Source of the DNA: Davidsoniella eucalypti
Taxonomy: Eukaryota > Ascomycota > Sordariomycetes > Microascales > Ceratocystidaceae
Assembly (NCBI GenBank): GCA_004009845.1
Contig: RMBW01000095.1
Location: 91,031 to 155,030 of the forward strand
Direction of reading: 5' to 3'
DNA length: 64,000 nucleotides
Part shown: positions 11,070 to 24,154 of the stretch, one piece after another
Position numbering within the stretch: position 1 is the stretch's first letter
Layout of the letters: every line of letters begins with the position of its first letter
The notes under the pieces: model-generated
Database searches by the model: none
The model's input: only the letters and a program-made list of their open reading frames with translations
What the model was told of the DNA's origin: nothing
Position numbers and translations under genes: made by a program

Positions 11070-13351
11070 ATGGCGCCGGTGCTATCAGAGGTCTTCGCAG
11101 CCTTAGCGCTCGCCGTGATCTCACTTGTCGTCCTGCTGACGCTTCGCTACTATCTACCGCTGCGTCAAACACCGGGCTTCTATCTAGTGCCCATCTTCTT
11201 TGCTCTATTCTTACCCGCCGGCATTGTGCTTCTGGTGCCAATTGATTTGGCATCGAGCTCGGTGGCCGAAGATGTGGCGTCGCGGGGCATTTGGCTGCCG
11301 CAGCGCCTGCTGCTTGTTTGGTGGCGCATCACATACTGGCTGACCTTTTGCTTGACATGGTACGGATATACAGACAGAACCGGCACAGTCATTGCTATAC
11401 GTCCTGCTTCTTAATACTTACCATGTGCTATTACAGGTTCATCCTCCCCATCTTGGGCGAATACTCCGACTCCGGCTTCCGCGAACCCTATGACCGCTTC
11501 ATGTACTCGCTGCGCCAGAATGCACAGTTTCACGCCATGGTCTTTGGTTCATCCATCGTGGCCTTGGTCTACTTGATCGTCAGCTACGGCTTCTCGATGT
11601 CGTCGCTCAAAACCACCATCATGGCCCTGTCGTACTGCTGGGGTCTGTTGTTTGCCATCTATCTGATGGGCCACGGCCTAGTGTCCATCCCGCGCTCATT
11701 ATTCCGCAACGCCAGTCTTAGCGGCCGCTTGAGGCGTTTGCAGAGCCATGCACCACGCCTACACGAGAAGCTTGAAGACTCCCAGCTTGCACTCGAGGAC
11801 TTGGAGGCTAGCGTATCTGAGCTTGCCCGTAGAAAGGGCAATAACAGTAGCAGCGTCCGTGACTTTAGCGAGTGGGTTGACGAACTGGTCGATGTAGCCA
11901 GTACGGCCGAGTCCGGACTTGTGTCCTCATCGACTGCCGGCGCAAATCTCGGCGGCCTGGGAAATGCCGAGCGCCGTAGACTACCAACAGTTATCACAGA
12001 AAAGTACATGGCCGACATCACGCGCCAGCTTCTGCGAGCTAAACACACACGTGCCCGTTTCATGAAGGAGTGGCAACAGGTCGTTCGCGACGCTGCCCAC
12101 ACGCAGATGCTACTGGATTCGACGGCATCGCGCCGCCTAGATTTTGGCGCTGCCTCACCAGATGCGCCGTTCTGGGAGCGCATTAATATTCTAACACCGT
12201 ATGCACGCTATTTAGTCCACGTGCAGATTATACCAGCTCTACGAATTGCTCTTGGTTCATTGCTCTCCGTTGCATCTTTCTGTATCATTTGGTCGGAACT
12301 CATCAAGGGTGCCTTTCCACAGCTTTCTCTAGTGCGTCTAAGTGTCGTTCACCACTGGACTCGCGGAAGCAACCCAGAGGGCTCCGGAAAGGGCCAGGTT
12401 GGCTTCGGCGGCCAGGTTATTGCTACCTGGTGGCTATTGTACATGTGTGTCGCCGTGTTTGCCTCCATCTCCGAGGTCAAGGTTTGGCGTGGCCGAGCTC
12501 TAGTTCGCCGCAACACCGCCCACGAGAGCGCCTTCTGGTATGCCGGCCAAGTAGCAAAGCTTAGTGTACCGCTATCCTATAACTTCCTGACGTTTGTTTC
12601 GCCCGAGTACAAAGACACTGTATTCCACAACTTCCTCGGCAAATATGTCGACTTCACTGCCCTCGGCCGTAGCTTCGACGTCATCTTCCCTGCGCTCGTG
12701 CTGGTACCTGTTCTAGCTGCCTTGTTTGGTCTTTATAGCCGCGTTCGCAAGGCGCTTGGCCTTGACTGGGATATTCTAGATGACAGCGATGACGAGAACG
12801 ACACTGGCTATGGCACTGGTTCGTGGCGTGAGGGACGCGATCTGATTAGCCGTGACCTCGGTGGCAACTCACTTGCAGCGCGTCATGCTGAGGCCATAAG
12901 TAGGCTCAACGCTCGCGCATCTGCATCTACTGCTCCTGTCCTCTCTGTTCCTCCAGCACCAGGGGGTGGCCGGGCTCTCGGCCGGAGCGGCACTAACGCC
13001 AATAGCAGTCGAATCAACAGTGCACCAACTTCGGCAGCTCTACGTGAACGCCAATTAGCTGCGGAATCAGCTGCGGCAGACGATGGTAATTTCTTCCAAC
13101 TACTAGGCTATCGGATGAAGAATACCATCGATACGATCGACACGCCACGTTGGCTTCAAGATATCGGCGATAATATCCGGCCACCATGGGCTACAGATGA
13201 GCCTTCGGGTTCTACACAGAGGAGTAACCCTAATAACAATAGCAGCAACGATGGCTTCCTCAACTTATTCGGCGGTGGTGGAAGTGGTGGAAATAACAAT
13301 GGTAGTCAAAACGGAGGAAGTAGTTCCGGAGTAGGAAGACTACGGATATAA
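11070..13351 (+). CDS. LMBR1 domain-containing multi-pass membrane protein (LMBRD2-like)
   Basis: Two exons, 11070-11359 and 11437-13351, are joined across a 77-bp intron (GTACGG to TACAG) that splits a Trp codon. They give 734 residues. The family is a group of eight-to-nine-pass membrane proteins of limited functional knowledge; animal relatives include LMBRD2. N-terminal membrane segments are visible at about residues 7-30, 36-55, 80-104 and 120-165. A long cytoplasmic loop follows with a coiled-coil-like segment (LEDSQLALEDLEASVSELAR). More hydrophobic segments lie in the 400-570 region. The C-terminal 160 residues are low complexity, rich in Ser, Asn and Gly (GGGGSGGNNNGSQNGG), and probably cytosolic. 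The first ATG is followed directly by the first membrane helix, as in relatives. No signal peptide separate from TM1 is evident. Function in this fungus is not inferred. Confidence 0.85.
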
Positions 13352-13878
13352 GTTTTGAAACAAAGGGTTTAAAAACAAAGAAGAGAGACAATAGGAATCT
13401 CTTCTCTGTTCCTTTGTTTTTTGTCTTCTTTATTTCTAGATTTTCTTTATTTTTTGTCATTCTAATATAGCGTATTCCTAACTCCTTTATATTAATACCT
13501 TTTGTTCCTAGATTCCCCTTCTTTGTAATACTAATCAAGTTCCTTTTATCGCAGTAATCTTTTTCTTATAATATTGCTTTCATAATGTTTAATGTGAATT
13601 TATATTAAGACTTTCTTTACATTTATAAACATCAAGAAAGGTCTTTGTTGTAATAGAGCAAAAGCTATTACTACTTCTTCTCCTACTGCACTATATATAT
13701 GCTGCCAAATTCCTCTCAAATATATACATAGCTATACACCACAAACGACTTATCAATCCTCTCTCTCCACCACCATTATGCCTTCTATTATATCGTTTCT
13801 TTTTTTTTTCTTTTTTTCTTTTTTGTTTTTTTGCTCCATAGGTTATCATCATTATTCATACCCTCTATTCCCTATTCC
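13352..13878. other. Convergent 3' region with poly-pyrimidine tract
   Basis: These 527 AT-rich bases lie between converging stops. The segment 13790-13835 is almost pure T/C on plus. The hydrophobic peptide it would encode is a composition artefact. No gene is seen. Confidence 0.5.
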
Positions 13879-16352
13879 TCAGACCATCATCAGATTACTC
13901 AATTTCTCTCTTAACGATCGTGCCTCCGAGGTAGTCACTAGCTCTTCCACCTCTTCACGAGGATTCGGATTTTGATGCCACGTAGCCACACTCGGCAGCG
14001 TCGTTTGTCGGTGCTGAATAGTCTTGCTACGCATCTGTTCCATAATAGTATGTTCCATCTGCTCCCACTCCTTATTAACTTCTTCTTCTTGTCTAGCATG
14101 TTCCCGTTTCCGGTGCCATTCGAACACGAACCAGCCCGTGACTACGACAATGGTTACGGGGATGGTTATGGCGAAATAAACCCATACGTCTCGACTGACT
14201 TTGGGCACGCCTTCGTCTTGGAAGTTGAAAAATGTCATGGAGAAGACGGAGGCTAGATATGTTCCGGGCAGGAAGATAGCTCCTAGAATCGATAAGGTTT
14301 TCATAGTCGTGCCGTCACGTTTGGAAGCGTTGGCGATGATTTTCTGTTCTTTGGCCATCATCAAGTTGAGTTTGCTTTCGCGCTGGGCAATGATGTTGTA
14401 AAGCTATCGTGCCTTTGTGTTAGTGATCATGGCTTAATATATCGTGAATATATGACTTACCGCTTCTCGTTGAACGCGTAACCGCTCCATAGATGTCCAA
14501 GCATAACTCTCGATGCCCTTTAGTTTGACCGTGTGAAATTTGATCTTGCTCAACATACTTTCGTGTAAATCCTCAATCAATGGATCTTCTCGTGATTCTG
14601 TTGATATCTCCTTGTGCCAAACATCCAAACCACGGTGTACTTCCTCCAACATGCTCATATAAGCCCGTGGGCGTTTCCAAAGTACTTTGCATACACACTC
14701 GTACAAGTCTCGGTTGATCTGCTCAAGCACCAACCGACGACCATCCTTGACGTGGTCTTCCTTGACATCAGAATCTTCGCGGCCCGCGATGGCGTTTTCC
14801 AATTGTCGCAGAAGCTCTCGTGCTTGTCGCTGGCGATCTTCGTTTTCAGAAGATAGTTCGTTCATGGCAAGCACCAGCATAGGTAGCACAAAGGGATGGG
14901 CTAGTGTCTTCAATATTTCATGCTCATCACGCAACAGACCCAAGAGCTTATCTGGGTTGGCGGATTTGGTTGATTTAAAGTAGCCGGATGTCATGTGAGT
15001 TGTCATGTTGTAGCTCAACATTAGCTCCCAACCACGAGTAAAGCCCTTTTTAAGGACATCGGACTTACGACACATGATCTCTATATACATGTTAGTACGG
15101 GAAGATATACGACGATAGGTCATGTATGCGGTCAAGAATCTTACGGAAACATCTTTTCTCTCCCCGGCCTTGGAACCCGCTCCAGAAGAACGGACCGACA
15201 GTGCAAGTGCCTTCAACAGCACGCATGGGCAGATTAAATTCTTGTATCATAGTCTTATAATCATCTTTTTTCAAAGAGATGTGATGTGATTTGAATGTGG
15301 CAGCGTTGGTGCAGTTATTTTGCATTCTTCATTCATGTCAGCAAATAGGTCCTTCTTGGATGAATATATAAGAAGGGATAGAAAATGATGAGGACTTACA
15401 AAAGTCTAAGACCACTTAATTGTCTGCCACTAGGCCTTTTAGGTGACAGTTTATCATTAGGGCTAAAGACGCCCTATTTGTGTTAGATATGTTAGTCATT
15501 TGTGTCTACATGCTGTTCGTGATACAATTTTGTATGGTAGCGTTTGAGTCGTTCTACTATATCTAACAAGCAAGGCTTCTTTCTTATGGGCATATCAAAC
15601 AAACAGAAACACGACTAGGTTCTGTTATTTGTCCACTAAAACAGCGGCAACCCGGAATTTCAATGCCGATCGTGTCCACGGATGTAACGCCTGGTGACTC
15701 GCAAATAAAGATGATTGTTTCTTAAAGCAGGAACAGCCGGTCGCACAATGATGACCCCCCCTCCTCCGGATTGACTGGAAACTTACTTCGCGCTTGAGGA
15801 AGCCATGCAAGTCTTCTTGGCTCAGGCTGTGTTCTTGGCGTGTTGATTCACTCTACAGAAAAGAAAAGCAATGAGTTAGATACGTCAAATTTGTCGAACG
15901 AGAATGGATATATGCGGTCCATCCCGACTCATTAATAGTCCGTTGACGGTGAAGACAAAGACGCAGCCAAGCTCAGATAGTTTGTATGCAGAATCCGGCA
16001 AAAGCGGCATCGCTTGCTTGATGGGTGGGCGTAGTCGTAGTGGTAAACAGCGGCAGAAACGGCAGTGCTATCAGCTGGCTGTCATTTACTTGCCATGTAT
16101 TTCAAAGACCAAGATGATATAAGTACGCCTTCTGGGTACACAAAAGGCCTTAGCAGTCAGACGTCCACCCACGCCAAATTCTCGACCAGGCTTTGAGATG
16201 GGCTGCGGCGTTGTCAACCTCGTCTCAGCAGCAAGGCTCTGGGCTGGCCTAGAATAAAAACTCACCTCGTAATTGAAGATTTCGAGATACTGCATCTTCT
16301 CTTCGACCTCCCTGCACTCGCCTATCAGATGTTCAAACAAAATCGAATCCAT
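13879..16352 (-). CDS. CorA-like Mg2+ transporter family membrane protein
   Basis: Six exons are proposed on minus: 16352-16266, 15852-15787, 15473-15400, 15326-15145, 15080-14461 and 14403-13879. They total 1,554 nt (517 residues) with every junction in frame. Introns are 413, 313, 73, 64 and 57 bp; clear branch sites include TACTAACA and TGCTGACA. The first two introns are unusually long for this window. The C-terminal third has the two-helix CorA-like architecture common in ascomycetes: the coupling helix YNIIAQRESKLNLMMAKEQK, then TLSILGAIFLPGTYLASVFS with SMTFFNF after the first helix (in place of the GMN of true CorA), then VYFAITIPVTIVVVTGWFVF. The N-terminal half is soluble. Exon 1 (MDSILFEHLIGECREVEEKM) fits frame and splicing, but a start farther upstream in the same open frame or in another exon is possible. 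Magnesium transport is a family-level inference. Confidence 0.8.
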
Positions 16353-19300
16353 TATAGACGAATGGGGAAAGATTAAAATAACGTGTAAAAAAATTAATAA
16401 AGGGTAGTAGAATATTAAACAATTAGTAGGATACAGGATATCCAGGAAACAAGCAGATGATATGGCCAAAGATTGTTCAGCCTCGCCGATCTTTTTTGGC
16501 AGCAAGAGCAATTGCCGTGTTGTTGACCAGGTGGTGATGGTGTGCTCTGTGGTAGGTCGTAGTCTGGTAAGTACCGTACTTGGCTGTAGCAAACGAGGCG
16601 CTTCCTTTAATTTTGGGGCTGATTTACTTTCCACTTTCCAGCTCTCTTGTTCAAAAAGTCGGATCTTATATCTTTAGGCTGTCAAGAGCGTTCTCTATGC
16701 CGGACTTCCTTGTTATGGTCTTCCTTCCTCAAGAGAAAGCAAAGAGATAGAAAAAGAAAGTAGGGGGCAGGAGCTCTGGATGCAGCGAAACGGACTCGAG
16801 AACAGCAAGAGGGAAAAAGAAGGGCTCTTTTTCTTTGTCAATATGCCTCTCTAGACCAGCTTATAAATTGATTCCTATTGTTGCTAGTTCACCAAACGGC
16901 AGTTTATTTGGCGACGAATCAAGAGACGCAAAGAGCTAAGGAGTTGGCTGTTCTCTTGTTTCTTTTGTTATTTTTTCGTCTTAGCTTGACGACTTTCAAC
17001 AGGCTAAATCCCTCGTGCTCTCCTTCTATAAGCAGCGACGGGAGATTGCTGTCTTTTGTTTACTTTGACGAAGTCCGAGGAGGGTTATAACAAAGTAAGA
17101 AAATATGTATATCAGGTCAGCAGAGCTAACCTAGTGTTTCCTAGAACAAAGCCGATACTTATGTAGCTGTGAAACAACCCAAAATTATCAAGTATACAAC
17201 TAGAAAAAAACCGAAAAGAAAAAGGGCAATAAAATAACCCCAAAGAAAAGTATTGGAAAGGAAAAATAAAGCGCTATGTCTCTAGTCCCGGCAATTTTCT
17301 TTTTTTTTTTTGCTTTGGCTTTCGTTATTCTTTGCCCAGGTAGAAAAAAAGAAGACGAATTTTAAAATGAGAGAATAAAGCAAGCAAAATTTCTTTCATC
17401 TACTTACAAACTTCTACCGGAAAAAAAGAAAGTTATATATTGGAAAACCAAAGAATTAGAAAGAAGAGAGCTACAGAGCAACAAAAAGAGGCTTACGAAT
17501 CGTGTCCGATCATTCTTCTAATCGATCTTGGTTGGTCTGGCTGTTGTTTTTTGTTTTGTTTTTCTGTATATCTTCCGATCCGATCGACTCTTTGGGCCAC
17601 ATGTCCAACGACCAGATCTTTGAACTTTCCCATGCTGTTTAATTTAGGGCTGCGTAATGCTTATTGGCCATCACTTCTTCAGCTTCTACTACTAGCTTTG
17701 TCTACCTACGCATACTTTGCATATCGGTGAACAGCACATCTCCTCATGTATGCATACTCAACGCACATATATGTAGCTCTTATTTCCCCTCCCCATATCA
17801 ATACAACGGCCTATATTATGGGCCCTACATTGGTAGCATTTAGCTGGGTTTAGGCTTGTGAAATTACTCGATAAACCACAGCATTTATTGTCGAGCCGGA
17901 TATCAAAGCATGAGATATAATATGCTTGTTTAGCTTGGACTTTGGGTCAGATCCCCTCCTTTCTCTGCTGCTTACCTGCCTCTCTGTTTTTTCTTTCCTA
18001 AAATGTCTCTCACCAAGCCGCCCTATCTTTTTTCTTGCAGTTCTCTTGCTAAGAAACCCCTCTTGCTTTGCGGCCTTTGGAACATCGAGTTCTTGCTTAA
18101 GCCTTCTTCTTTCTACATATCTGAGTGTCCTTTAAGCCTCCTACTCTCAGATCAGCCAAAGGCCAGTCAATATGCCAAATGGGAACTTCTCTTGCCAAAC
18201 AACGGAAGCTTGGGCTCCTTTGTTGCTATCACTTGATCCAGTTCCTTGAAGATGGCTCACAGGCCCTTGCTTAAATTCAATTGCCTGCGTTTCATTTTTG
18301 AGGGCTACGTAGAGTGGCCAAATATTCTTTCCCTTCCCGTCCTGATGGTTGTGCAAGATAATGAAATCGACATTTTTGTCTCTTTATGCACTATGCTTTT
18401 TGTCTACATTTATGGCTGAGTCTAAGCTAAGCTAAGCTAAGCTATACCAAATACCATTGATCTTTTGACATCTCTAGGCCCTAAATAAAAAGACTACCCC
18501 CTCTTTCTCTTTCTATAGCATTTCATGTTGATCAACGTCTAGAAGAGAATTTCTACCCCCAGGTTACACGCCAACAAAGAGAAGAAAGGCGACAACTAAA
18601 TCAACCAGCCAATATTATCCGCTGGTCATCCAATACTACTCAATAACTACATAAGTACGTACATGTACGACCGCTCGATCGCTTTTGAATTCTGTCTGTT
18701 GTGTTCTTTGATACTCTAGTTTGTGTGCAACGATTGTCGAGTATATCAAAGTATATCGCACTCAATACGACAGCTGTTTTTGCCAAGTCTGACGGCCTAA
18801 AAGGTCTTAAAAACACTCGCATAAAACTTACAAATATCTGTAGTTATATGCCTTTGTCTTCCTATTTTACATCCCATATTCATGTTTACTATAGTACTAT
18901 TGAGATAATAATAAGCCCAGCAAAAATATCACTCTTTCCTCGAAGAACTATAAACCCTCATAGCCCCTTCTTTGTATAGATCGGCTTTTTTTCTGCTCTT
19001 TTCCTTCTCCCAGCCATCTCATTCGTGTCCTTCTTATAAACCCTCATTCCATGTTCTACAACTTTTAGCTTAACCTCTAAAAACGCCCATAGAGTAACCC
19101 TACATAAGGGTTTGTCCCGAAACATAGACAACCAAACCGTGTAAAAAAGACGCTTCACCGCCTTTTAAACAGCGTTAAAAGAGAAGGCAATGAATGGCAT
19201 GACTCGAGATCGGATAGATATAGGGCTCTAAAAGAACCGCTGCGGTTTCTATGAAGACCGGCAAATTTTGACCGGTGGTCAAAAAATTACTTCATGTTAT

Positions 19301-19919
19301 GAAATAATAATGTATGTATTAATACTTACTTTAGATACTTCTATTCAGCTTTTACAATAATTTTACGATGCGTTCAAAATCCAATGGTTATCAAAAAAGG
19401 TCTACGCTGAAATTTCTATGGACCACCAAGATTTCACGGATTACTATGTCAAAGATACCGACGATATACTACAGGTTCAAAGACCGTACAGTAGATTTAT
19501 ATATTTCATTCTCGAAGTTAGGATCCAGTTTATAGCAAAACAAGCTCGAGAAAATAGAGGAAACTGTCGATAGAAACATCTAAATGTTTGTATAAGACGA
19601 GACGAGAAAAAAAAATAGAATGACAAGATATACATCAATATCAACCGAGGACAACAAAAAACAAAGAGCATATTCTATCTCGTGAAAAAGAAAGGAAGGG
19701 ATGAGAAAGAAAATAAGTAAAAAAAGAAAACGAAACCTCCCTTTCTTCAATGTAAAACAAAATATAACGACCGACGTTGAAAAAAAAGCGGCATCACGAT
19801 TCATAATACACTTTGACCCAACCAATATAACAAAGAGACGAATAACAAAAAGCAATGATAATCGTACGCCCCAAGTGAAAAACGCCTGTTTTTACGCCCA
19901 AGACAAAGAATTCAGAACT
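16353..19919. other. Long gene-free AT-rich region
   Basis: These 3.6 kb lie between the start of the CorA-like gene and the end of the PKA gene, both on minus. Much of it is homopurine/homopyrimidine DNA (for example 17205-17450 and 17935-18120) that opens short meaningless frames rich in Leu, Ser, Phe or Lys. I found no domain-bearing frame, tRNA or element end. The proximal part probably holds the promoter and 5' UTR of the CorA-like gene. The distal part at about 19300-19919 probably belongs to the PKA 3' UTR. Confidence 0.4.
18422..18444. repeat. Short tandem repeat of TAAGC units
   Basis: About four and a half copies of the pentamer TAAGC stand in tandem inside otherwise unremarkable intergenic DNA. 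It is a simple microsatellite, with no sign of function. Confidence 0.7.
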
Positions 19920-21194
19920 CTAGAAGTCAGGGAACAAATGTCCATATCTAGAAAGTAACAAATCGTTAGCACGTGATCATATATACCAAAACAATATCAA
20001 GGATAAAAGGACATGGTGAAAAAAAAAACTTACTCATCTACTCCGCCGGTTCCGTATTGCTCGGCTTCTTCCGGGTAATGGTCGAACTGACTGGCGTCAC
20101 CCGCGCCGGCCTTAACCGGGGGAATGTACGGAGCGTCGATATCTTTCCGTGCCAATCTATCCCACGTAACCTCAGAAAACCATCGATGGTCTTTGACGTC
20201 TTGCGGTCCCTGGTAGAGGTTACCCAAACGCTTGGACAAATCCGCCGTGATCAACCGCTGCAGCAGATCACGGGCATCCGCGTTAACGTACTCAGGGTAA
20301 GTAACGGTGCCGCGTAGAATATTCTCATAAATCTTCATGGGCGATCCAGAGTCCCAGAATGGCGTGTATCCGCACAGCATTTCGTAGATGAGAATACCTA
20401 GTGACCACCAATCGACAGATTTGTTGTATCCCTTGTTGGAAACAACTTCCGGTGCTAGGTAGTCGGGTGTGCCGCAAAGCGTCCACGTCTTGTCAGGCAC
20501 GCGCTTAGCAAAACCGAAGTCTGTAATTTTGAGGTGGCCGTGACGGTCGAGTAGCAGGTTCTCGGGCTTAAGATCACGGTATATGATGTTGCGCGAGTGA
20601 AGGTACTCTAGCGCCAAGACAACTTCAGCAGCGTAGAACTTGGCAACGGGGTTTGGGAAACGCTGTTGGTTGGCGCCATTAGGGTCAGCTATGTCTCAGG
20701 CGGGATCGGAAGGTCTGAATGATTAAGAACGTCGATAAACTTACACTAGACTTGCGGAGAAGTGAGAAGAGCTCTCCACCCTCTACAAAGTCCATAACCA
20801 TGTAGAGATTCTTAGGGTCTTGGAAGGTACCCCATAGCGTTATGAGGAAAGGGTGCTTCACTTCTCCTAGCATCTTTCTTTCGTCGTTCGTGTGTTCCAC
20901 TTGCTTCATCCGTACCACCTGAGTCTTCTTCAGCACCTTGATTGCATAGTAACGGGTGTTATGTTTGGACTGGACCAAGTGTACACGACCGAAACTACCC
21001 GTTCCCAGAGTGCGTCTGATGTCGAAATCCTGTAATGTGTACTTGCCCTTGGTGACGCGGGCTTCGGTGGGAACAGAGGGTGGCTGTTGCTGGGGGGCTC
21101 GGGGCGGCTGAGCTTGCGGCTGAAGTTGCTGGTGCGCGAGAGGCTGAGGCACAGCTATCTGGCCAGCAATGGGTTGCGCGCCGTTAATTGCTCG

Positions 21195-21226
<32 letters not shown>

Positions 21227-21455
21227 GCTGTAGCTGCTGATGTTGGATGTGTATACCGGACTGTGGCTGTTGGGACAGATGATGCTGAGCAACTGGTTGT
21301 ACAGGAGTCACATTGGACTGGATGATTAGGGTATCGTCGGTGGCTTCGGTAGGAATTGAGATGTTTGGCATGTATTGTTGTGTTTGCGCCTGTTGTTGTG
21401 ACTGTGCTTGTTGTTGTTGTTGCTGTTGTTGCTGTTGATTTTGTTGCTGTTGATT

Positions 21456-21500
<45 letters not shown>

Positions 21501-22289
21501 TATGGGGGTGTACATAGCTTGCTGATTGTGCTGGTACTGATGTTGCGAGTTCATGATGCCGTTGGTAGGTGGATTTATGAGATTGTTGATACTGATACTG
21601 GGCAGTCCGTGAGCATCTCCGTTTTGAGCAGAAATATGAGCAGAAGAGTCCATTGGCAGTTGTCCAGACTTGTGGTAACCTCCAGATGAAGAAGAGCTGG
21701 TGTTGACAGTGTTGGTGCTGGAACTAGGGTCTTGGAATGAGGAAATAGGAGTCGAGCCGACCGAAGCCATGGTTATGTCAACAGACCCGGGGGCTTTGTC
21801 GGGGGCGGCTTCAGGCTGAAGAGACAGCGGCTGCAGGTCGGATTTGCTGCAGTACGAATTGGAAGTCGAGTTCGAATGCGAGTGGGAGTGAGAGTTTAGA
21901 TAGGTGGCCGTCGCAGTCACGGTAGAGGTCGCGGTGGTGGACGTAGGAGCAGAGACGAAGGCCGGGAAGGTGGAATTGCTGGTAAACGAGGCTGCTATTG
22001 GCGTTGATATGGTGGGTGTAACTGCGGTCGGCGTAGTGTCTGTAGGCGTTGTCACCACTGTGATTAGTGGCGCTATTGGTGTTATTACAGTAGGCGAGAT
22101 AGGATTGCTGCTGTTGTGGTGCGACGATGGCAGACGTGACTGGATGATGGAGGCGAGCGACTGGCTTCCAAAACGCCTCGCAGATGAAGCTCCGGTTGGA
22201 GTAATTGGACTCGTAGGTTGGCTGCCGTTGTTGGAATCAGATTGACCGTCCCGTGCCCGTTTCTTCTTAAGAAAGCCAAGAGATGGCAT
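19920..22289 (-). CDS. cAMP-dependent protein kinase catalytic subunit, polyQ N-terminus
   Basis: This is the PKA catalytic subunit, the AGC-family Ser/Thr kinase released by cAMP binding to its regulatory subunit. Three exons on minus, 22289-20745, 20662-20034 and 19947-19920, give 733 residues. Introns are 82 bp (GTAAGT, AGCTGACCC branch site, AACAG) and 86 bp (GTAAGT, TGCTAACG, TCTAG). The last exon is only 28 nt but restores the AGC tail ending EYGHLFPDF, with the terminal FxxF-type motif. Residues 1 to about 415 are low complexity: Ser/Thr/Pro-rich, then several glutamine runs. The kinase domain begins near residue 418 with the glycine loop GTGSFGRV. It has YAIKVLKK (catalytic Lys), YRDLKPEN, DFGFAK, the activation-loop Thr in KTWTLCGTP, and LAPE. 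All catalytic residues are present. The polyQ extension is far longer than the roughly 40-residue N-terminus of mammalian subunits. Confidence 0.95.
21193..21232. repeat. TTG/CAA trinucleotide run encoding polyglutamine (first)
   Basis: An almost uninterrupted TTG run (CAA on the coding strand) encodes a glutamine stretch in the PKA N-terminal extension. Nearly pure CAA codons suggest replication slippage and length variation between strains. Confidence 0.85.
21403..21502. repeat. Mixed TTG/CTG run encoding polyglutamine (second)
   Basis: A mixed TTG and CTG run (CAA/CAG on the coding strand) encodes about 30 residues of mostly glutamine with two Asn interruptions in the PKA N-terminal extension. 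The mixed codons make it less prone to slippage than the first run. Confidence 0.85.
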
Positions 22290-23856
22290 CGGTGGAAAAT
22301 GACAAGAGGCGGGATTTGTGGCTTTGTGGGGATGGATGAGATAGGGATTGAGTGAGAGGGACTTTCGTTCTCTTCAGGTCCAAGGATGGGCAGCTACAAT
22401 CGAGGAGAGTTACTAGGAGTATATACTAGGAGTCTCAAGTATATCGTATTTGCTAGTTATCCAATATCCAAGCAAAAAAGGGCGGCAGTTGGTATATGTA
22501 ATTGTATGGATGGTTTTGATCGAGTTGGCTAGACCGTCTATTCGTCTAGTTATGACAATTGGCGGTAGAGCTTTAGTTAGCGGTGGCACTAGTCTTGTTT
22601 AGCGGGAGAAGGTCGAGGTTCCAACAGGAACAGGAGGCTGTAAGTAGCGGCGGTTACGGATGACGAATTGGAGGGGAGAGAGGCAGAGGAAAATATATAT
22701 ATAAAAGACTAAAATAGAGGCACTTTCGAGCTTTGGTTGAAGAACAAGGTAGTCGAGATGGAGTCTCTTGGACAAGCTGCGGGCGTCCAATATAATAAGA
22801 TATACAAATGCCAAGTTACAGGCTGCCTGGTAGTAATCATACAAGAAGCAGCAAAGCAAAACAAAGCAGAGGCAAGGCGGGAGGGCGGAGAAGCAAAGCA
22901 AAACGCAAAAGACAAGACGACTAAGTTGATGAGTGGCCAAGTTGCTCACAAAGTCTTGAGCACTGACTGTGAACCTTGAACGCCAGACATTATTTGAACA
23001 AGGTTGGCTAGAGCAGTGATCAAAAAAAGCACCTACCTACCTTTCAGTTGGTCTGAGCTGAGATCCTGGATCCTTCAAAACACGCGATTGGCTGCAAGGT
23101 CTATTTTTGAAGCTGTCGCGAGAGGTTGATATGGCGGTGGACAAGATACAGGCATCTACATATAGTATGTGATATAAAGATGCACAATAGATATGAGGCT
23201 AGAGCTGGGAGAGGCTTGGACGACTGTGCGAGTGTAGGTGTGATGTGCTGTAGTAAAAACCAGGGCAGCTTACAGTATCAGCGATAACGGCAGAAGCAGC
23301 GACGACGGAATAGAGCGCATATGTTTATGTTTCTTTTTCCTGCAACTATTCGCTCGCTTCTCGTTTCGGCCTTGAGATGACAGTGGCGCTGCTCCAGAAG
23401 CTCTGGCGTCGTTTTGCTTTGCTTTACTTGGTTTTAATGTTGAGCAACCGGACTGCTGAATTTTCTCGATTGCGTGGAGAAGAAGAACGAAAAAAAGAAG
23501 AAAAAAAGACAGGCTTTAATTGAACGCTTCGTTTAATTCTGGGCCGGTGAAAGAGAAAAAAAAAACAGTATAGAAAAAAATTATACTGTAAAGATTATAA
23601 GGCTCAAACTGTTTAAAATGGTGTACGTGTGACAAATATGATGGCATCAATACAAAGTTAAAAAAAAATTATGTGTGCCTACATATATCGCATGCAGCTG
23701 GAAACTACCCGAAAATCATCGTCTGTCGGATTGGTTCGCTCGATTCTTTTGTCATGGTCAGCCTGCAAGATATGCAAAATAAAGATTACATATAGTTATA
23801 TGCAGTTCAGCCAATAAGATCAACAACGGCTATATAGAGTTGCCAATCTGATGTCA
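22290..23856. promoter_or_regulatory. Upstream region of the PKA catalytic gene
   Basis: These 1.57 kb lie between the PKA start and the left edge of the 8-kb repeat. They are unique sequence with no convincing coding frame and presumably contain the PKA promoter and a long 5' UTR. No RNA gene or transposon end is seen. Confidence 0.35.
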
Positions 23857-24154
23857 AGAGACCTGGGAGGGACTACTCCGAATACCAGGCGGCAAATCTA
23901 CACACAACTCTAATCAATGCATCTAACGTGATTTAGCATTCCGGAACCAGTGGCATCTGTGATGATCCAAAGTTGGTAAAGGATGTGGCGGGATAATATT
24001 GATAAACGACTACAAAAGCAACATTAATCAATGATAACCGGCTCTTGTCGATAAGAAAGTCCAACTCTATCAGGTTAGGCCATTTGTCCCATTATTAGGG
24101 TTAGTAGGGTCTATGCCGCTTCCATGTGAGATATCAAGAACAAAAGATACACAA

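Noticed and set aside
17440..18240. Short hydrophobic frames rich in Leu, Ser and Phe
   Set aside because: They follow pyrimidine-rich DNA, lack splice or domain evidence and have no start context.
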